A stretch of 61,659 nt of DNA from Nonlabens xiamenensis (GTDB lineage Bacteria; Bacteroidota; Bacteroidia; Flavobacteriales; Flavobacteriaceae). A program made the translations under genes and the position numbers. This document shows, in pieces, positions 25,613 to 34,838 of this stretch; position 1 is the stretch's first letter, and every line of letters starts with the position of its first letter. Below the pieces are notes generated by a model. The model was not told the origin of the DNA. It worked only from the letters and a program-made list of their open reading frames with translations, and searched no databases. Location: the NCBI RefSeq assembly GCF_003865345.1, contig NZ_RMVE01000008.1:1-61659 (forward strand), written 5' to 3'.

Positions 25613-26074
25613 ATGGAAACTGTAAAAACTGAAAAATATCTCAACGATTTGTTGGAAAAAACCTATGATGCAGAGCGCGGATATGCTTCTGCTGCCGAGG
25701 CTACTGAACATGTTCAACTGAAAAGATGGTTGGCAGAGCAGGGAGCAAGACGTACTCAGTTTGCCGCCTCATTGGCTGGAGAAATAAGAAACATGAACTC
25801 GACTCCTGAAACAGATGGTTCATTCAAAGGCGACATGCACAGAAGCTGGATGAATATCAAAGCAGCTTTAAGTTTGAACAAAGACGAGGCGATTCTGGAA
25901 GAATGTATCACTGGTGAAAAAGCCGCAGTTGAGGAGTATGACGATGTTCTTGAACATCGCAGCGAGCTACCATCTACAGTGGTAAGTATTCTGGAAGCAC
26001 AGCGTGATGAGATCAAAGGCACGATTAACGAAGTTAAAACGTTGGAAAATATTGCTGATCAAAAAGATTTGTAA
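25613..26074 (+). CDS. PA2169-family four-helix-bundle protein (DUF2383)
   Basis: A 153-residue, all-helical, ferritin-like protein: LNDLLEKTYDAERGYASAAEATEHVQLKRWLAEQGARRTQFAASLAGEI ... LEECITGEKAAVEEYDDVLEH ... VVSILEAQRDEIKGTINEVKTLE. The spaced acidic and Tyr/Gln residues match the DUF2383/PA2169 pattern. Relatives are often stress-induced, but the biochemical role is not settled. It is monocistronic: its own -7 element lies just upstream and a strong intrinsic terminator at 26102-26131 follows. Confidence 0.85.
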   Translation: METVKTEKYLNDLLEKTYDAERGYASAAEATEHVQLKRWLAEQGARRTQFAASLAGEIRNMNSTPETDGSFKGDMHRSWMNIKAALSLNKDEAILEECITGEKAAVEEYDDVLEHRSELPSTVVSILEAQRDEIKGTINEVKTLENIADQKDL

Positions 26075-26101
26075 TCCCAGTTAAAATTGAATGAAAAAGA
26101 G

Positions 26102-26131
26102 AAAGCCAGTCCGATAAGGACTGGCTTTTTT
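26102..26131 (+). terminator. intrinsic terminator after PA2169-family gene
   Basis: Arms AAAGCCAGTCC and GGACTGGCTTT with the loop GATAA, followed by a run of T. The stem is a perfect 11 bp. Confidence 0.9.
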
Positions 26132-26340
26132 ATTGAATTATCTCAAGCTTTATAAGACGTGTACCAACTTATAAAATGTATATGATTGGTTGTCAATCTA
26201 CCTTTGGCTATCTACAATCCATTCAGCTGTCTGTGGGAAAGACAGACCGTTATACTGAAGTTTAAAACATAGCTTTCAACAGGTGTAATTTATAGAACGT
26301 AAGCAAACTACTCGCATTAGGTATTCAGATCACCACATAA
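26132..26340. other. intergenic between two convergent terminators
   Basis: About 210 bp between the terminators of two convergent genes. No gene or motif is recognised. Confidence 0.4.
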
Positions 26341-26372
26341 AAAAAAAACAGCTTGCCCGAAAGCAAGCTGTT
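26341..26372 (-). terminator. intrinsic terminator of the OmpA lipoprotein gene
   Basis: Read on the minus strand, AACAGCTTGC / GCAAGCTGTT form a 10-bp stem around a six-base loop, followed by a T tract (the A run at 26340-26348 on the plus strand). Confidence 0.85.
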
Positions 26373-26398
26373 GATTTTTAAAGCCTTTTATCGCTGAA

Positions 26399-27262
26399 TT
26401 ATTTATCGTTTTCAGAGAGTACTTGGGTATCTTGTTCTAACATGGCAAAGAACTTATCCAAATTAGGCATGATCACAATCTGTGTACGTCTGTTCTTGGC
26501 CATATTTTCTCTATTATCGTTGGCAACGATAGGATCATAACTGGCTCTTCCCGCTACGATGAGCTGATCAGGAGATACACCAAATTTTTCTTCTAGTCTT
26601 CTGACAATTGCCGCACTACGCTCAGTACTTAAGTCCCAATTATCTTTAATATAACTTCCTTCTCTTACGGTACGGCTATCGGTATGACCTTCTACCAGTA
26701 CTTCCAAAGATGGCTCTGATTTGACTACATTGGCAATGCGCTGTAGTATATCGTCTGCATCGCTTCCTACCCGATAACTGCTGTCCTTAAATAGCAAATC
26801 ATCATCTATGTTGATCATGACCACAGTTTCCTCAACAGAAACGTTCAAGTCATCACCGCCTTCACCAGTACCAATTTTTTTGGAAATGTTATGGGCGATG
26901 GCAACATTCAAGGAGTCTTTTAAGGTAGTTGCTCCAGCCAACTTAGACGATGGTACATCCTGAAGGGTTCTGCGCATCGCTTTTTTGTTGTTCTCGGACA
27001 ATACGAGGTCGCCGTCATCAGTGCTGACCATCATTCCATCCTTTTCACCTTTCAAGGTAGCGATCTTATCATTGTATCGCTCAACACGCATTTCAATTTG
27101 GGCCATCCTGTTTTCAAGATTTTCCTTTTCGACCCTGGTTTTTTGCAGTTCTGAAGTAGTATTCTGGTATTTATTTTCCAGTTCATTGTACTTCTTCTTA
27201 GACACGCAGCTTACAAGTAATGCTGCCGCCGTACAAGTGATAATAATAGGTTTGATATTCAT
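26399..27262 (-). CDS. OmpA-family lipoprotein with coiled coil
   Basis: A 287-residue protein. Signal and lipobox (LLVSC, Cys19) are followed by a coiled coil (KKKYNELENKYQNTTSELQKTRVEKENLENRMAQIEMRVERYNDKI) and a C-terminal OmpA domain. The peptidoglycan-binding motifs are EGHTDSRTV, NWDLSTERSAAIVRRL and NRRTQIVI. It is probably anchored in the outer membrane by lipid and held to peptidoglycan by the OmpA domain. It is monocistronic, with its own terminator downstream. Confidence 0.9.
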   Translation of the reverse strand: MNIKPIIITCTAAALLVSCVSKKKYNELENKYQNTTSELQKTRVEKENLENRMAQIEMRVERYNDKIATLKGEKDGMMVSTDDGDLVLSENNKKAMRRTLQDVPSSKLAGATTLKDSLNVAIAHNISKKIGTGEGGDDLNVSVEETVVMINIDDDLLFKDSSYRVGSDADDILQRIANVVKSEPSLEVLVEGHTDSRTVREGSYIKDNWDLSTERSAAIVRRLEEKFGVSPDQLIVAGRASYDPIVANDNRENMAKNRRTQIVIMPNLDKFFAMLEQDTQVLSENDK

Positions 27263-27688
27263 AATACAAGGTTTATTTATATGGGCGAAATAACGAGCCT
27301 AGCCTTAAAGCCATTGCCAATCAAATATTAGACTTTTGTTAAACTCTGTTTACGTCCTGTTAAAGCACTCTGATTATCAATTAGTTAATGTAATTTTTGG
27401 CCAGCAGTGTTTTGTTAAGATATAGAGCAAATTTTAGAGTTCGTTGGGAATTTGGAGAAATGTTCTTAAGGGTAGGTAGGTCTTCCTGTCTACTCCTTTT
27501 GCTTCCCTTCGGTCGCGAAAGTTGACCCTTGATGCGTCGATGGTCTATTGTATATCATCGCAATGCCCATTCATTTCCAGCAATAGAAAGCAACAGAAAA
27601 AACAAGAATATGCAAACTTGATGAACTTCTCTCCAAGTGGATATCATTTCAAAAATGGATTATCTTTAGTTGTCCAAATCAGAACAGT
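27263..27688. other. divergent intergenic region between ompA-like gene and acs
   Basis: A 426-bp AT-rich gap. It holds the TATCTTTA -7 element of acs at 27661-27668 and presumably the promoter of the minus-strand OmpA gene, which I could not place. No small gene is supported. Confidence 0.4.
27661..27668 (+). promoter_or_regulatory. -7 element TATCTTTA before acs
   Basis: TATCTTTAG ends about 20 bp before the acs ATG. It is the third identical nonamer in the window. Confidence 0.5.
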
Positions 27689-29599
27689 ATGAGTAACTAC
27701 CATATCAAACACCTCGAAGAGTATTGGCAAGTCTATCGGAAATCAGTCCGGCATCCTGAACATTTTTGGGAAGAGATTGCTGAAGAGCATTTTGTCTGGA
27801 GAAAACGCTGGGACAAGGTGTTAGAGTGGGATTTTGACACACCCATTGTGAAATGGTTCCAAGGCGGACAATTGAACATTACCGAAAATTGTCTGGATCG
27901 TCACCTGGCTACCAGAGGCAACCAAACCGCCCTCTTGTTTGAACCTAACGACCCGAATTCACCAGCCGAACACATCAGTTATAGCGAGTTGCATCAACGC
28001 GTTTGTAAAATGGCCAATGTGCTTAAATCAAAAGGTGTCCAGAAGGGAGATCGCATTTGTATCTATCTGCCCATGATCCCAGAACTTGCTGTGGCTGTCT
28101 TGGCCTGTGCCAGAATTGGCGCTGTGCACTCCGTAGTATTTGCTGGTTTCAGTTCTACGGCTTTAGCGACCCGTATCCAAGATTGTGATTGCCGGATGGT
28201 GATTTGTAGTGACGGTTCCTATCGCGGAGAAAAGATCTTGGATTTAAAATCCATTGTTGATCAAGCCTTAGAGGAATGTCCAGAGGTATCCACGGTATTG
28301 GTGGTCCAACGCACCCTGCAGGACATAGCAATGGTCCAAGATAGAGATTTTTATATGGCCGATTTACTGGAAAAATCCAGTGCAGATTGTCCAATAGAGA
28401 TCATGGAAGCTGAGGATCCGCTGTTTATTCTTTATACATCTGGATCCACAGGAAAACCTAAAGGAATGTTGCATACTACAGCAGGTTACATGGTTTACAC
28501 TGCCTATACCTTTAAAAATGTTTTTCAATACAGGGACGGTGATGTGTATTGGTGTACGGCTGATATCGGATGGATCACGGGACACAGTTATATTGTTTAC
28601 GGACCCTTATGTAATGGGGCGACATCCGTCATGTTTGAGGGAGTTCCTTCTTATCCTGATTTCGGGAGATTCTGGGAGATCGTGCAAAAACATAAAGTCA
28701 GCCAGTTTTACACGGCTCCTACCGCCATTCGGGCCCTGGCCAAGGAAAATGTGGATTATGTCAACAGCTATGATCTCTCTTCCCTCAAAGTATTGGGTAC
28801 CGTAGGGGAGCCCATCAATGAAGAAGCCTGGCACTGGTACAATGAGAATGTAGGTAAGAAAAATAGCCCAATTGCCGATACCTGGTTCCAGACCGAAACC
28901 GGTGGCATTATGATCAGTCCCATTCCGTATTCGACGCCCACCATCCCCACTTTCGCGACTTTACCATTGCCGGGAGTTCAATTGGCTTTGATGGATCACG
29001 AACGTGAAGAAATTAAAGGCAATCAAGTTCATGGTAAACTTTGTATCAAATTTCCCTGGCCCAGTATGGCTAGAACAATTTATGGAGATCACGACCGCTA
29101 CAGGGAAACCTATTTCAGTGCTTATGACCAAATGTATTTTACAGGAGATGGTGCGATGCGTGATGCCGTGGGATATTATCGCATTACTGGGAGGGTCGAT
29201 GATGTAATCATAGTGAGCGGTCATAATATAGGTACAGCTCCCGTAGAAGATGCCATCAATGAACACCCGGCTGTTGCCGAAAGCGCCATTGTGGGCTATC
29301 CCCATGATGTAAAGGGTAACGCTTTGTACGCCTACATTACCCTCAAGGAATCTGGGGAAGATAGGAACCATGACAACTTGCGGAAAGAAATCAACGAACT
29401 CATACGCTCGAGGATTGGGCCGATCGCTAAAATGGACAAGATCCAATTTACCCAGGGATTACCCAAGACCCGTAGCGGTAAAATAATGCGTAGAATATTG
29501 AGAAAAATTGCCCACGATGAATCCAACCAATTAGGTGATATTTCCACGTTACTTAATCCAGAAGTGGTGGAGAGCATCATCAAGGGTGCGATGATTTAA
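27689..29599 (+). CDS. acs: acetyl-CoA synthetase (AMP-forming)
   Basis: A 636-residue ANL-superfamily enzyme that activates acetate to acetyl-CoA through acetyl-AMP. The N-terminal ACAS domain (YWQVYRKSVRHPEHFWEEIA) is followed by P-loop YTSGSTGKPKG at 249-259, WCTADIGWITGHSYIVYGPL, TWFQTETGG, and the A8/hinge region ITGRVDDVIIVSGHNIGTAPVEDA. The conserved catalytic Lys598 is in PKTRSGKIMRR, the usual site of regulation by acetylation. The length is normal for the family. It stands alone, with a -7 element upstream. HNIGTAP replaces the more common HRLGTAE, a variant I would expect to be neutral. Confidence 0.95.
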   Translation: MSNYHIKHLEEYWQVYRKSVRHPEHFWEEIAEEHFVWRKRWDKVLEWDFDTPIVKWFQGGQLNITENCLDRHLATRGNQTALLFEPNDPNSPAEHISYSELHQRVCKMANVLKSKGVQKGDRICIYLPMIPELAVAVLACARIGAVHSVVFAGFSSTALATRIQDCDCRMVICSDGSYRGEKILDLKSIVDQALEECPEVSTVLVVQRTLQDIAMVQDRDFYMADLLEKSSADCPIEIMEAEDPLFILYTSGSTGKPKGMLHTTAGYMVYTAYTFKNVFQYRDGDVYWCTADIGWITGHSYIVYGPLCNGATSVMFEGVPSYPDFGRFWEIVQKHKVSQFYTAPTAIRALAKENVDYVNSYDLSSLKVLGTVGEPINEEAWHWYNENVGKKNSPIADTWFQTETGGIMISPIPYSTPTIPTFATLPLPGVQLALMDHEREEIKGNQVHGKLCIKFPWPSMARTIYGDHDRYRETYFSAYDQMYFTGDGAMRDAVGYYRITGRVDDVIIVSGHNIGTAPVEDAINEHPAVAESAIVGYPHDVKGNALYAYITLKESGEDRNHDNLRKEINELIRSRIGPIAKMDKIQFTQGLPKTRSGKIMRRILRKIAHDESNQLGDISTLLNPEVVESIIKGAMI

Positions 29600-30003
29600 A
29601 AATCAACATTACCAATACAACTCCATTACAGGAGGGTGATGTTAAAGGTGAGGTTAGCTTGAGGTTGTTCTAGCGACTGCATACCTTATGACCATAATTA
29701 AAGCATAGCATATCTATTTAAAGCTGTCAAAACCATATTGAGATTTCAAGGTTGGCAACAGGTTGAAAACAAAGATGACGCCTGATTTCCATGTCGTCAA
29801 TGTGCGACAACTTATGGCAACCAACATCATGAGTGTGAAAAATTGAAAAGTAGGGGAATAAATGTATGTAAATGGTTTTCTTAGCTTTTTCAAGCTATTC
29901 AAGGCTTTGCCGTGTAAATGTCGGGTGAAAGAATCATTGAAACTTTGGAGTCATCTTCAACTTGTGGCTTGTATTGTTCCCACAAACACAAAATCCTTTT
30001 ATC
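29600..30003. other. intergenic, nothing recognised
   Basis: 404 bp between acs and the XRE regulator gene. No supported gene, T-tract hairpin or repeat is seen. One 62-codon minus-strand frame lacks any recognisable feature. Confidence 0.4.
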
Positions 30004-30798
30004 ATGGAACAACCAGAATTAGGCATCTATATTGCCCAGCTTAGAAAACAACAGGGACTCACCCAAGAAGAATTGGTCGAAATGTGCAATATCAACGTGC
30101 GCACGATCCAACGTATAGAGAACGGAGAGGTCACACCACGCAGTTATACGATTAAAAACATTTTGGATGCTTTGGGCACCTCTATTGATGAGGTTTTTAA
30201 ACCAGTTCAGAAAAACTCAAAACTTCAACCCCTTCAAGTCAATCAAAGCCTATTGGGTAATGGAATGGTGTGTGGGATTTTTTACCTGATCCTATCCACC
30301 CTTACTACCTGGATAGCGATAGCGGATCAATTTGATGGTAGTAAGTTAATTTCCTATAGCTGGTATATCATACTGAGTTTAGTAAGTTTCGCCGCATTGG
30401 TATTCTTTTATATAGGAGGGGTTAAATACGCCCAAGCTTTTCAGGCTAGACTTTTTAAACACGCATGTTACGGTTTTATGATTTTAAGCCTGCTCCTTGT
30501 ATTTGTCGATGTGCTCACGTATATAGAGATTGTCGATACTTCCTCTGGTTTAGGATTGGCTTTGGCAACGCTATTGATCTTTATCTATGGTTTGGGTTAT
30601 ATGTTCTTGGGCGCCGGACTCTTTACGTATAGGAATTCACTAGGTGATCTAGCAAAATGGGCTGGAATATCCGCGCTCATAGGAGGTTTTGGCTATGTAT
30701 TTATTTTACTTTTTCCTGTGGGGATCTTGTTCAGCTTTATTTTTGAAGTCATACTTATGATTCTCCTTTACCGGACTTGGGAACAATTGAAATCATGA
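30004..30798 (+). CDS. XRE-family HTH regulator fused to membrane domain
   Basis: About 264 residues from the ATG at 30004, chosen because it directly precedes the helix-turn-helix; the frame is open 14 codons further. Residues 7-65 form a Cro/CI-type HTH (GIYIAQLRKQQGLTQEELVEMCNINVRTIQRIENGEVTPRSYTIKNILDALGTSIDEVF). The rest contains four to six hydrophobic segments, so the DNA-binding domain would be tethered to the inner membrane. Such HTH-plus-membrane proteins are common in Bacteroidetes and their signals are unknown. No obvious operator was identified. Confidence 0.85.
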   Translation: MEQPELGIYIAQLRKQQGLTQEELVEMCNINVRTIQRIENGEVTPRSYTIKNILDALGTSIDEVFKPVQKNSKLQPLQVNQSLLGNGMVCGIFYLILSTLTTWIAIADQFDGSKLISYSWYIILSLVSFAALVFFYIGGVKYAQAFQARLFKHACYGFMILSLLLVFVDVLTYIEIVDTSSGLGLALATLLIFIYGLGYMFLGAGLFTYRNSLGDLAKWAGISALIGGFGYVFILLFPVGILFSFIFEVILMILLYRTWEQLKS

Positions 30799-30837
30799 AC
30801 CATTACTGGGTTGTGTGAGGATGAGAAATAATTCTTG

Positions 30838-30845
30838 TAAATTTA
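30838..30845 (+). promoter_or_regulatory. possible -7 element TAAATTTA before the amidohydrolase gene
   Basis: TAAATTTA resembles TAnnTTTG, with a TTG 24 bp upstream at 30811-30813, a slightly long spacing. Confidence 0.35.
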
Positions 30846-30877
30846 CCTGGAAACTTAACTCTTAAATCCAGATCGAT

Positions 30878-31972
30878 TTGACCACAGCCCAAAAACTACG
30901 CATCAATGGCCATTCTCACCTGTTGCCGTACCCAGAAGAAATTCCTGATTTTATGCGGGAAAAAGGGATCTTTTGGGTAGATCCTGAACGTAAGAATATG
31001 CTTCAAAAAGGCTGGTCACGTCCAGTGACTGATTCCAGCTTTTTTCTGGATGAGAAATTGGAATGGATGGATAAATACAAGATTGATCATGCAGTCATTC
31101 TCAATTTAAGTCAACTTTACGGTAATGGATTGCGCTTAGAAGAAATGAAGCAGGCACTGCGATTCCAAAACGATTTCAATGCCAAAGTACAGCATGATCA
31201 TCCCTCAAAATTTACCAGTGGTTTTGTAGTTCATCCAGGATTCGTGCGCGGTGCGCTCTGGGAAATTGAGCGATGCGTCAAGGTGTTGGGAATGAAATTA
31301 CTCTGTTTGCCTACACACTATATGGATACTATCGGGCAGTGGCGCTGTATTTTTGATGAAGAAAATGAACCGATATTTGAGCTGGCTAGCGAACTCAACC
31401 TAGCGGTAGAGATACATCCTTACGATGGTGAGAAGTTTATTAAACTACAAAATACTTCTTGGAGGTTCCACCTGATCTGGATGCTCGCGCAGTGTGCTGA
31501 TGCCTATCATTTTATGACGCTAAATGGGTATGCTTTCAAATATCCAGGTATGCGGGTTTGTTTTGCCCATGGGGGACAACTGGCTCAAATGAATCTGGGT
31601 AGGCGTATACAGGGTTTTGACGGACGACCGGATCTCTTTGAAGGAAAAACCCATCCCAGAAAATCAGTCGGACACCCCAATATTTTCTTTGATAGTTTGG
31701 TGCACGACACAGGCTCCCTTAAGTTACTGGTAGAAAATCAAGGCGCTAAACAAGTATTGGTCGGATTGGATGACCCTTATCCGCTGGGAGAAATGGACAG
31801 CGAAAAACAAAGTAGTTATCCGGGGAAAATTATTGACCTGGCCAAAGAAAGAAATATCATTACTGAGGAGCAAGCTGATGATATGTGGGACGAACACGTT
31901 ACTCGTTGGCTCTTCGGTGAGGATGAATCTGCCAAAAACGCATTCTACAGGCGCATTCGCAGTAAGGCATAA
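30878..31972 (+). CDS. amidohydrolase, ACMSD-like
   Basis: A 364-residue TIM-barrel metal enzyme: HxH at the N-terminus (INGHSHLLPYP), His in EIHPYDGE, HGG (CFAHGGQLAQM) and the acidic ligand in GLDDPYPLGEM. The last motif closely resembles the GSDYPFPLGE of 2-amino-3-carboxymuconate-6-semialdehyde decarboxylase of tryptophan/kynurenine breakdown. Other kynurenine genes are not nearby, so the substrate remains a family-based guess. The start is a TTG; the HxH needed for metal binding is only nine residues in, and no ATG lies between. Confidence 0.7.
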   Translation: MTTAQKLRINGHSHLLPYPEEIPDFMREKGIFWVDPERKNMLQKGWSRPVTDSSFFLDEKLEWMDKYKIDHAVILNLSQLYGNGLRLEEMKQALRFQNDFNAKVQHDHPSKFTSGFVVHPGFVRGALWEIERCVKVLGMKLLCLPTHYMDTIGQWRCIFDEENEPIFELASELNLAVEIHPYDGEKFIKLQNTSWRFHLIWMLAQCADAYHFMTLNGYAFKYPGMRVCFAHGGQLAQMNLGRRIQGFDGRPDLFEGKTHPRKSVGHPNIFFDSLVHDTGSLKLLVENQGAKQVLVGLDDPYPLGEMDSEKQSSYPGKIIDLAKERNIITEEQADDMWDEHVTRWLFGEDESAKNAFYRRIRSKA

Positions 31973-32109
31973 GTTGCTTAGTTATTTAAGATATATCCTG
32001 ACCGCACACTTCAAGTTGCCCATGTGGCCTATGCAACTCCTTCAAAGGATCTTGTTCTTGCTGAGGCATATTTTCTATACTACCATCCGGTTTTCCTGTG
32101 ATATCTCCC

Positions 32110-32117
32110 TATTTTTG
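32110..32117 (+). promoter_or_regulatory. -7 element TATTTTTG before the CBS-like gene
   Basis: An exact TAnnTTTG match 17 bp before the ATG at 32135. The -33 region is not clear. Confidence 0.5.
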
Positions 32118-32134
32118 CAGCTCAAAAGTAGTGC

Positions 32135-33151
32135 ATGAATTACGCAGAAAACATTTTAGGGACTATTGGTAACACACCTATGGTCAAGATGAATAAATTG
32201 GTAGAGGAAATCCCGGCTTTGGTTTTGGCCAAATACGAGACCTTTAACCCTGGAAATTCGGTCAAAGACCGTATGGGCTTAAAAATGATCGAGGATGCAG
32301 AGGCTGATGGAAGACTACAACCTGGCGGTACCATCATTGAGGGTACCAGTGGAAATACAGGGATGGGATTGGCGCTGGCTGCTATCATCAAAGGATACCA
32401 ATTGATCTGTGTATTAAGCGATAAACAATCCAAGGAAAAGATGGACATTCTCAAGGCTGTAGGCGCTGAAGTGCATGTTTGTCCGACGGATGTCGCTCCA
32501 GATGACCCCAGATCCTACTATTCAACCAGTAAGCGATTGAGTGAGGAAATTCCCAACTCCTGGTATGTCAATCAATATGACAATCCTTCCAACTGTAAAG
32601 CACATTATGAAAGCACTGGACCTGAAATTTGGGAACAAACAGATGGTAAGGTTACCCATTTTGTGGTAGGTGTAGGAACCGGCGGAACTATCTCTGGTGT
32701 AGGAACTTATCTCAAAACCAAAAACCCCAACATTAAGGTATGGGGGATTGATACCTACGGTTCGGTATTTAAGAAATATCACGAGACCGGAATCTTTGAT
32801 GAAAATGAGATCTATTCTTATGTCACCGAGGGAATTGGAGAAGATATATTGCCTAAAAACGTCAATTTTGATGTGATCGATGGATTCTTTAAAGTCACCG
32901 ATCGAGATGCAGCAGTTTACACACGCCGACTAGCCAAGGAAGAAGGTATGTTTCTAGGCAATAGCGCTGGTGCTGCCATCAAAGGACTTAAACAGATCCA
33001 CAAGGAAGTAGGTTTTACCAAAGACGATGTGGTGGTTATCCTATATCACGATCACGGTAGTAGATACGTGGGTAAGTTCTATAACGACGATTGGATGAAG
33101 AAAATGGGATATATGAATGAGGACGGTACTTACTTGCCTGATGAGAAATAA
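32135..33151 (+). CDS. cystathionine beta-synthase-like PLP enzyme
   Basis: A 338-residue fold-type II PLP enzyme. The cofactor lysine is Lys44 in FNPGNSVKDRM, the substrate loop is EGTSGNTGMGLA and the glycine-rich phosphate loop is VGVGTGGTISG. The tail RYVGKFYNDDWMKKMGY resembles cystathionine beta-synthase (NYMTKFLsDdWM) more than O-acetylserine sulfhydrylase. It lacks the regulatory CBS-domain pair. It would join serine or O-acetylserine with homocysteine or sulfide in trans-sulfuration or cysteine synthesis. Which of these cannot be decided by eye. Confidence 0.85.
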   Translation: MNYAENILGTIGNTPMVKMNKLVEEIPALVLAKYETFNPGNSVKDRMGLKMIEDAEADGRLQPGGTIIEGTSGNTGMGLALAAIIKGYQLICVLSDKQSKEKMDILKAVGAEVHVCPTDVAPDDPRSYYSTSKRLSEEIPNSWYVNQYDNPSNCKAHYESTGPEIWEQTDGKVTHFVVGVGTGGTISGVGTYLKTKNPNIKVWGIDTYGSVFKKYHETGIFDENEIYSYVTEGIGEDILPKNVNFDVIDGFFKVTDRDAAVYTRRLAKEEGMFLGNSAGAAIKGLKQIHKEVGFTKDDVVVILYHDHGSRYVGKFYNDDWMKKMGYMNEDGTYLPDEK

Positions 33152-33193
33152 ATCTTTCAAGGAGGAGCTGCTCATCCTGTACCCATTTTGCCT

Positions 33194-33209
33194 GCAATTC
33201 ATGAATTGC
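33194..33209. repeat. perfect 16-bp palindrome GCAATTCATGAATTGC
   Basis: It lies between the CBS-like gene and the DUF2851 gene, about 45 bp upstream of the latter's -7 element. It could be an operator. I found no second copy. Confidence 0.45.
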
Positions 33210-33254
33210 GTGTAATTTCACTGTTTACAAATTTCGTTCATGACTGGATAGACT

Positions 33255-33262
33255 TAATTTTC
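33255..33262 (+). promoter_or_regulatory. possible -7 element TAATTTTC before DUF2851 gene
   Basis: Seven of eight matches to TAnnTTTG, four bases before the ATG at 33267. The resulting mRNA would be nearly leaderless, so confidence is low. Confidence 0.3.
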
Positions 33263-33266
33263 AGTC

Positions 33267-34568
33267 ATGAATGAAGATTTTATCCACTACCTCTGGAAAT
33301 TTAAAAAGCTGAGTGGGCTCCATTTATCAACTACAACTGGCTTATCTATTCGTATTCTGTCTCTGGGAACCCACAATTACTTTGCTGGTCCAGACTTCTT
33401 CAATGCTAGGCTACAAATCGATGGACAGGATTGGGCAGGTAATGTAGAAATGCATGTCAACGCCAGCGATTGGTATCTGCATGGTCATGATGAGGATCCA
33501 GCTTACGACAATGTAATCCTGCATGTCGTGTGGAATCACGACGCAGAAATCACCCGCAGAGACGACATCAATATTCCAGTGTTAGAGGTTTCTACATATG
33601 TACAAAAGGAATTGGTAAAAGCTTATCGTCAAACCTTTGATTTTAAAAACAGAAAATTTATCCATTGCGAAAACCAGATTCAAGAGGTGAGTGATTTTAC
33701 CTGGAAGTTTTGGCTGGAAAAGATCTACGTGGAACGGTTAGAATCAAAATCAACGCGTATACTTCCTATGTTGAAGGCTACCCAAAATGACTGGGAGGCC
33801 GTATTTTTTCAAATGCTGGCCCGTAGTTTTGGTACCAAGTCCAACGCCGATGCCTTCGAACAAGTGGCCACAAGTATGGAACCTGGACTACTGCGCAGAT
33901 TAGCACGCGATAGCTTTAGGCTAGAAGCCGTGTTGCTGGGTCAGGCGGGATTACTGAATCAATCCTGTACTGATTCCTATTTCAAAAGTTGCCAGGAAGA
34001 GTACGCTTTCGCGAAAGCGAAACATCAACTCTCGCCATGCCTTACACCTATGACCTTTTTTAGGTTGCGACCGGCCAATTATCCGGGCATACGACTGTCA
34101 CAACTCGCCGTTCTTTATTATCAGAGTCCGCTGTTGTTTGGTGAAATTCTCTTGGCGAATAAGAAAGAGGAAATTTACCAGCTTTTTGATATTCAGGCTT
34201 CTGAATATTGGGACACCCACCATGTGTTTGGCAAACCCACGGCTTTACGGAAAAAGAAATTGACGCCGGCGTTCATCGATTTATTGATCATCAATTGCAT
34301 CGTACCCGTCAGGTTCACCTACGCCAGGTCCATGGGAAGAGACCCCACTGATGGTTTGCTGGACCTGATGTACAGCGTTTCCAGCGAGCAAAACAAGTGG
34401 GTGCAAAGTTTTGACCAACTCATGTCGGTAGAAGATGCTTTGCAGTCGCAGGCCGTACTTCAGCTGAAATCTCAATACTGTGACCGCAATCGGTGTTTGC
34501 ATTGTGATGTAGGTCTTCAACTCCTCAGAAATAACAATGGAAAAGAATCGGAAACGGTCATGGATTGA
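33267..34568 (+). CDS. DUF2851 family protein
   Basis: A 433-residue soluble protein of the Bacteroidetes-typical DUF2851 family: FIHYLWKFKKLS, GPDFFNARLQIDGQDWAGNVEMHVNASDWYLHGHDEDPAYDNVILHVVWNHD, and a Cys-containing tail (CDRNRCLHCDVG). The N-terminal part has a His/Asp-rich strand pattern that could be nuclease-like, but function is unknown. The 16-bp palindrome at 34004-34019 lies within the gene in the frame encoding AFAKA. It is followed closely by the PspC and channel genes, so co-transcription is likely. Confidence 0.88.
   Translation: MNEDFIHYLWKFKKLSGLHLSTTTGLSIRILSLGTHNYFAGPDFFNARLQIDGQDWAGNVEMHVNASDWYLHGHDEDPAYDNVILHVVWNHDAEITRRDDINIPVLEVSTYVQKELVKAYRQTFDFKNRKFIHCENQIQEVSDFTWKFWLEKIYVERLESKSTRILPMLKATQNDWEAVFFQMLARSFGTKSNADAFEQVATSMEPGLLRRLARDSFRLEAVLLGQAGLLNQSCTDSYFKSCQEEYAFAKAKHQLSPCLTPMTFFRLRPANYPGIRLSQLAVLYYQSPLLFGEILLANKKEEIYQLFDIQASEYWDTHHVFGKPTALRKKKLTPAFIDLLIINCIVPVRFTYARSMGRDPTDGLLDLMYSVSSEQNKWVQSFDQLMSVEDALQSQAVLQLKSQYCDRNRCLHCDVGLQLLRNNNGKESETVMD
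34004..34019. repeat. 16-bp iterated palindrome (3)
   Basis: Exact CGCTTTCGCGAAAGCG inside the DUF2851 gene, read in the AFAKA frame. Confidence 0.95.
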
Positions 34569-34592
34569 GGCGAATTGACTATTTTTACCTTT

Positions 34593-34820
34593 ATGGGATT
34601 AGTAACAAATCTTAGGCATTATATGGAGAGGTATGGCTTCTATGTCTCCACTCGAGTAGCCGATAGGCTGGGCATGCGGGCGCGGAATGTGCGTATCACC
34701 TTCATCTATTTCACCTTTGCGACCTTGGGAGCTGGTTTTGCTGTTTATTTGATCATGGCGTTTTGGTTAAAGCTTAAAGATTTGATTTATGTTAAACGGA
34801 GTTCTGTTTTTGACCTCTAA
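34593..34820 (+). CDS. PspC domain protein
   Basis: About 75 residues from the ATG at 34593 (MGLVTNLRHYMERYGFYVSTRVADRLGMRARNVRITFIYFTFATLGAGFAVYLIMAFWLKLKDLI). This is the PspC pattern: a short amphipathic start, one membrane helix at about 38-60 and a basic end. PspC proteins sense or respond to membrane stress. The frame extends six codons upstream to a TTG. It lies between the DUF2851 gene and the potassium-channel gene, each a few tens of bases away. Confidence 0.8.
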   Translation: MGLVTNLRHYMERYGFYVSTRVADRLGMRARNVRITFIYFTFATLGAGFAVYLIMAFWLKLKDLIYVKRSSVFDL

Positions 34821-34838
34821 TCTCTAAACTACTGGATC

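Noticed and set aside
27505-27525. GGTCGCGAAAG as another copy of the iterated palindrome
   Set aside because: Too degenerate; the left arm is not complementary.
28940-28965. CACTTTCGCGACT in acs as a palindrome copy
   Set aside because: Only the central bases match; likely chance within coding sequence.
29714-29902. Short minus-strand frame in the gap after acs
   Set aside because: No homology signal or initiation context.
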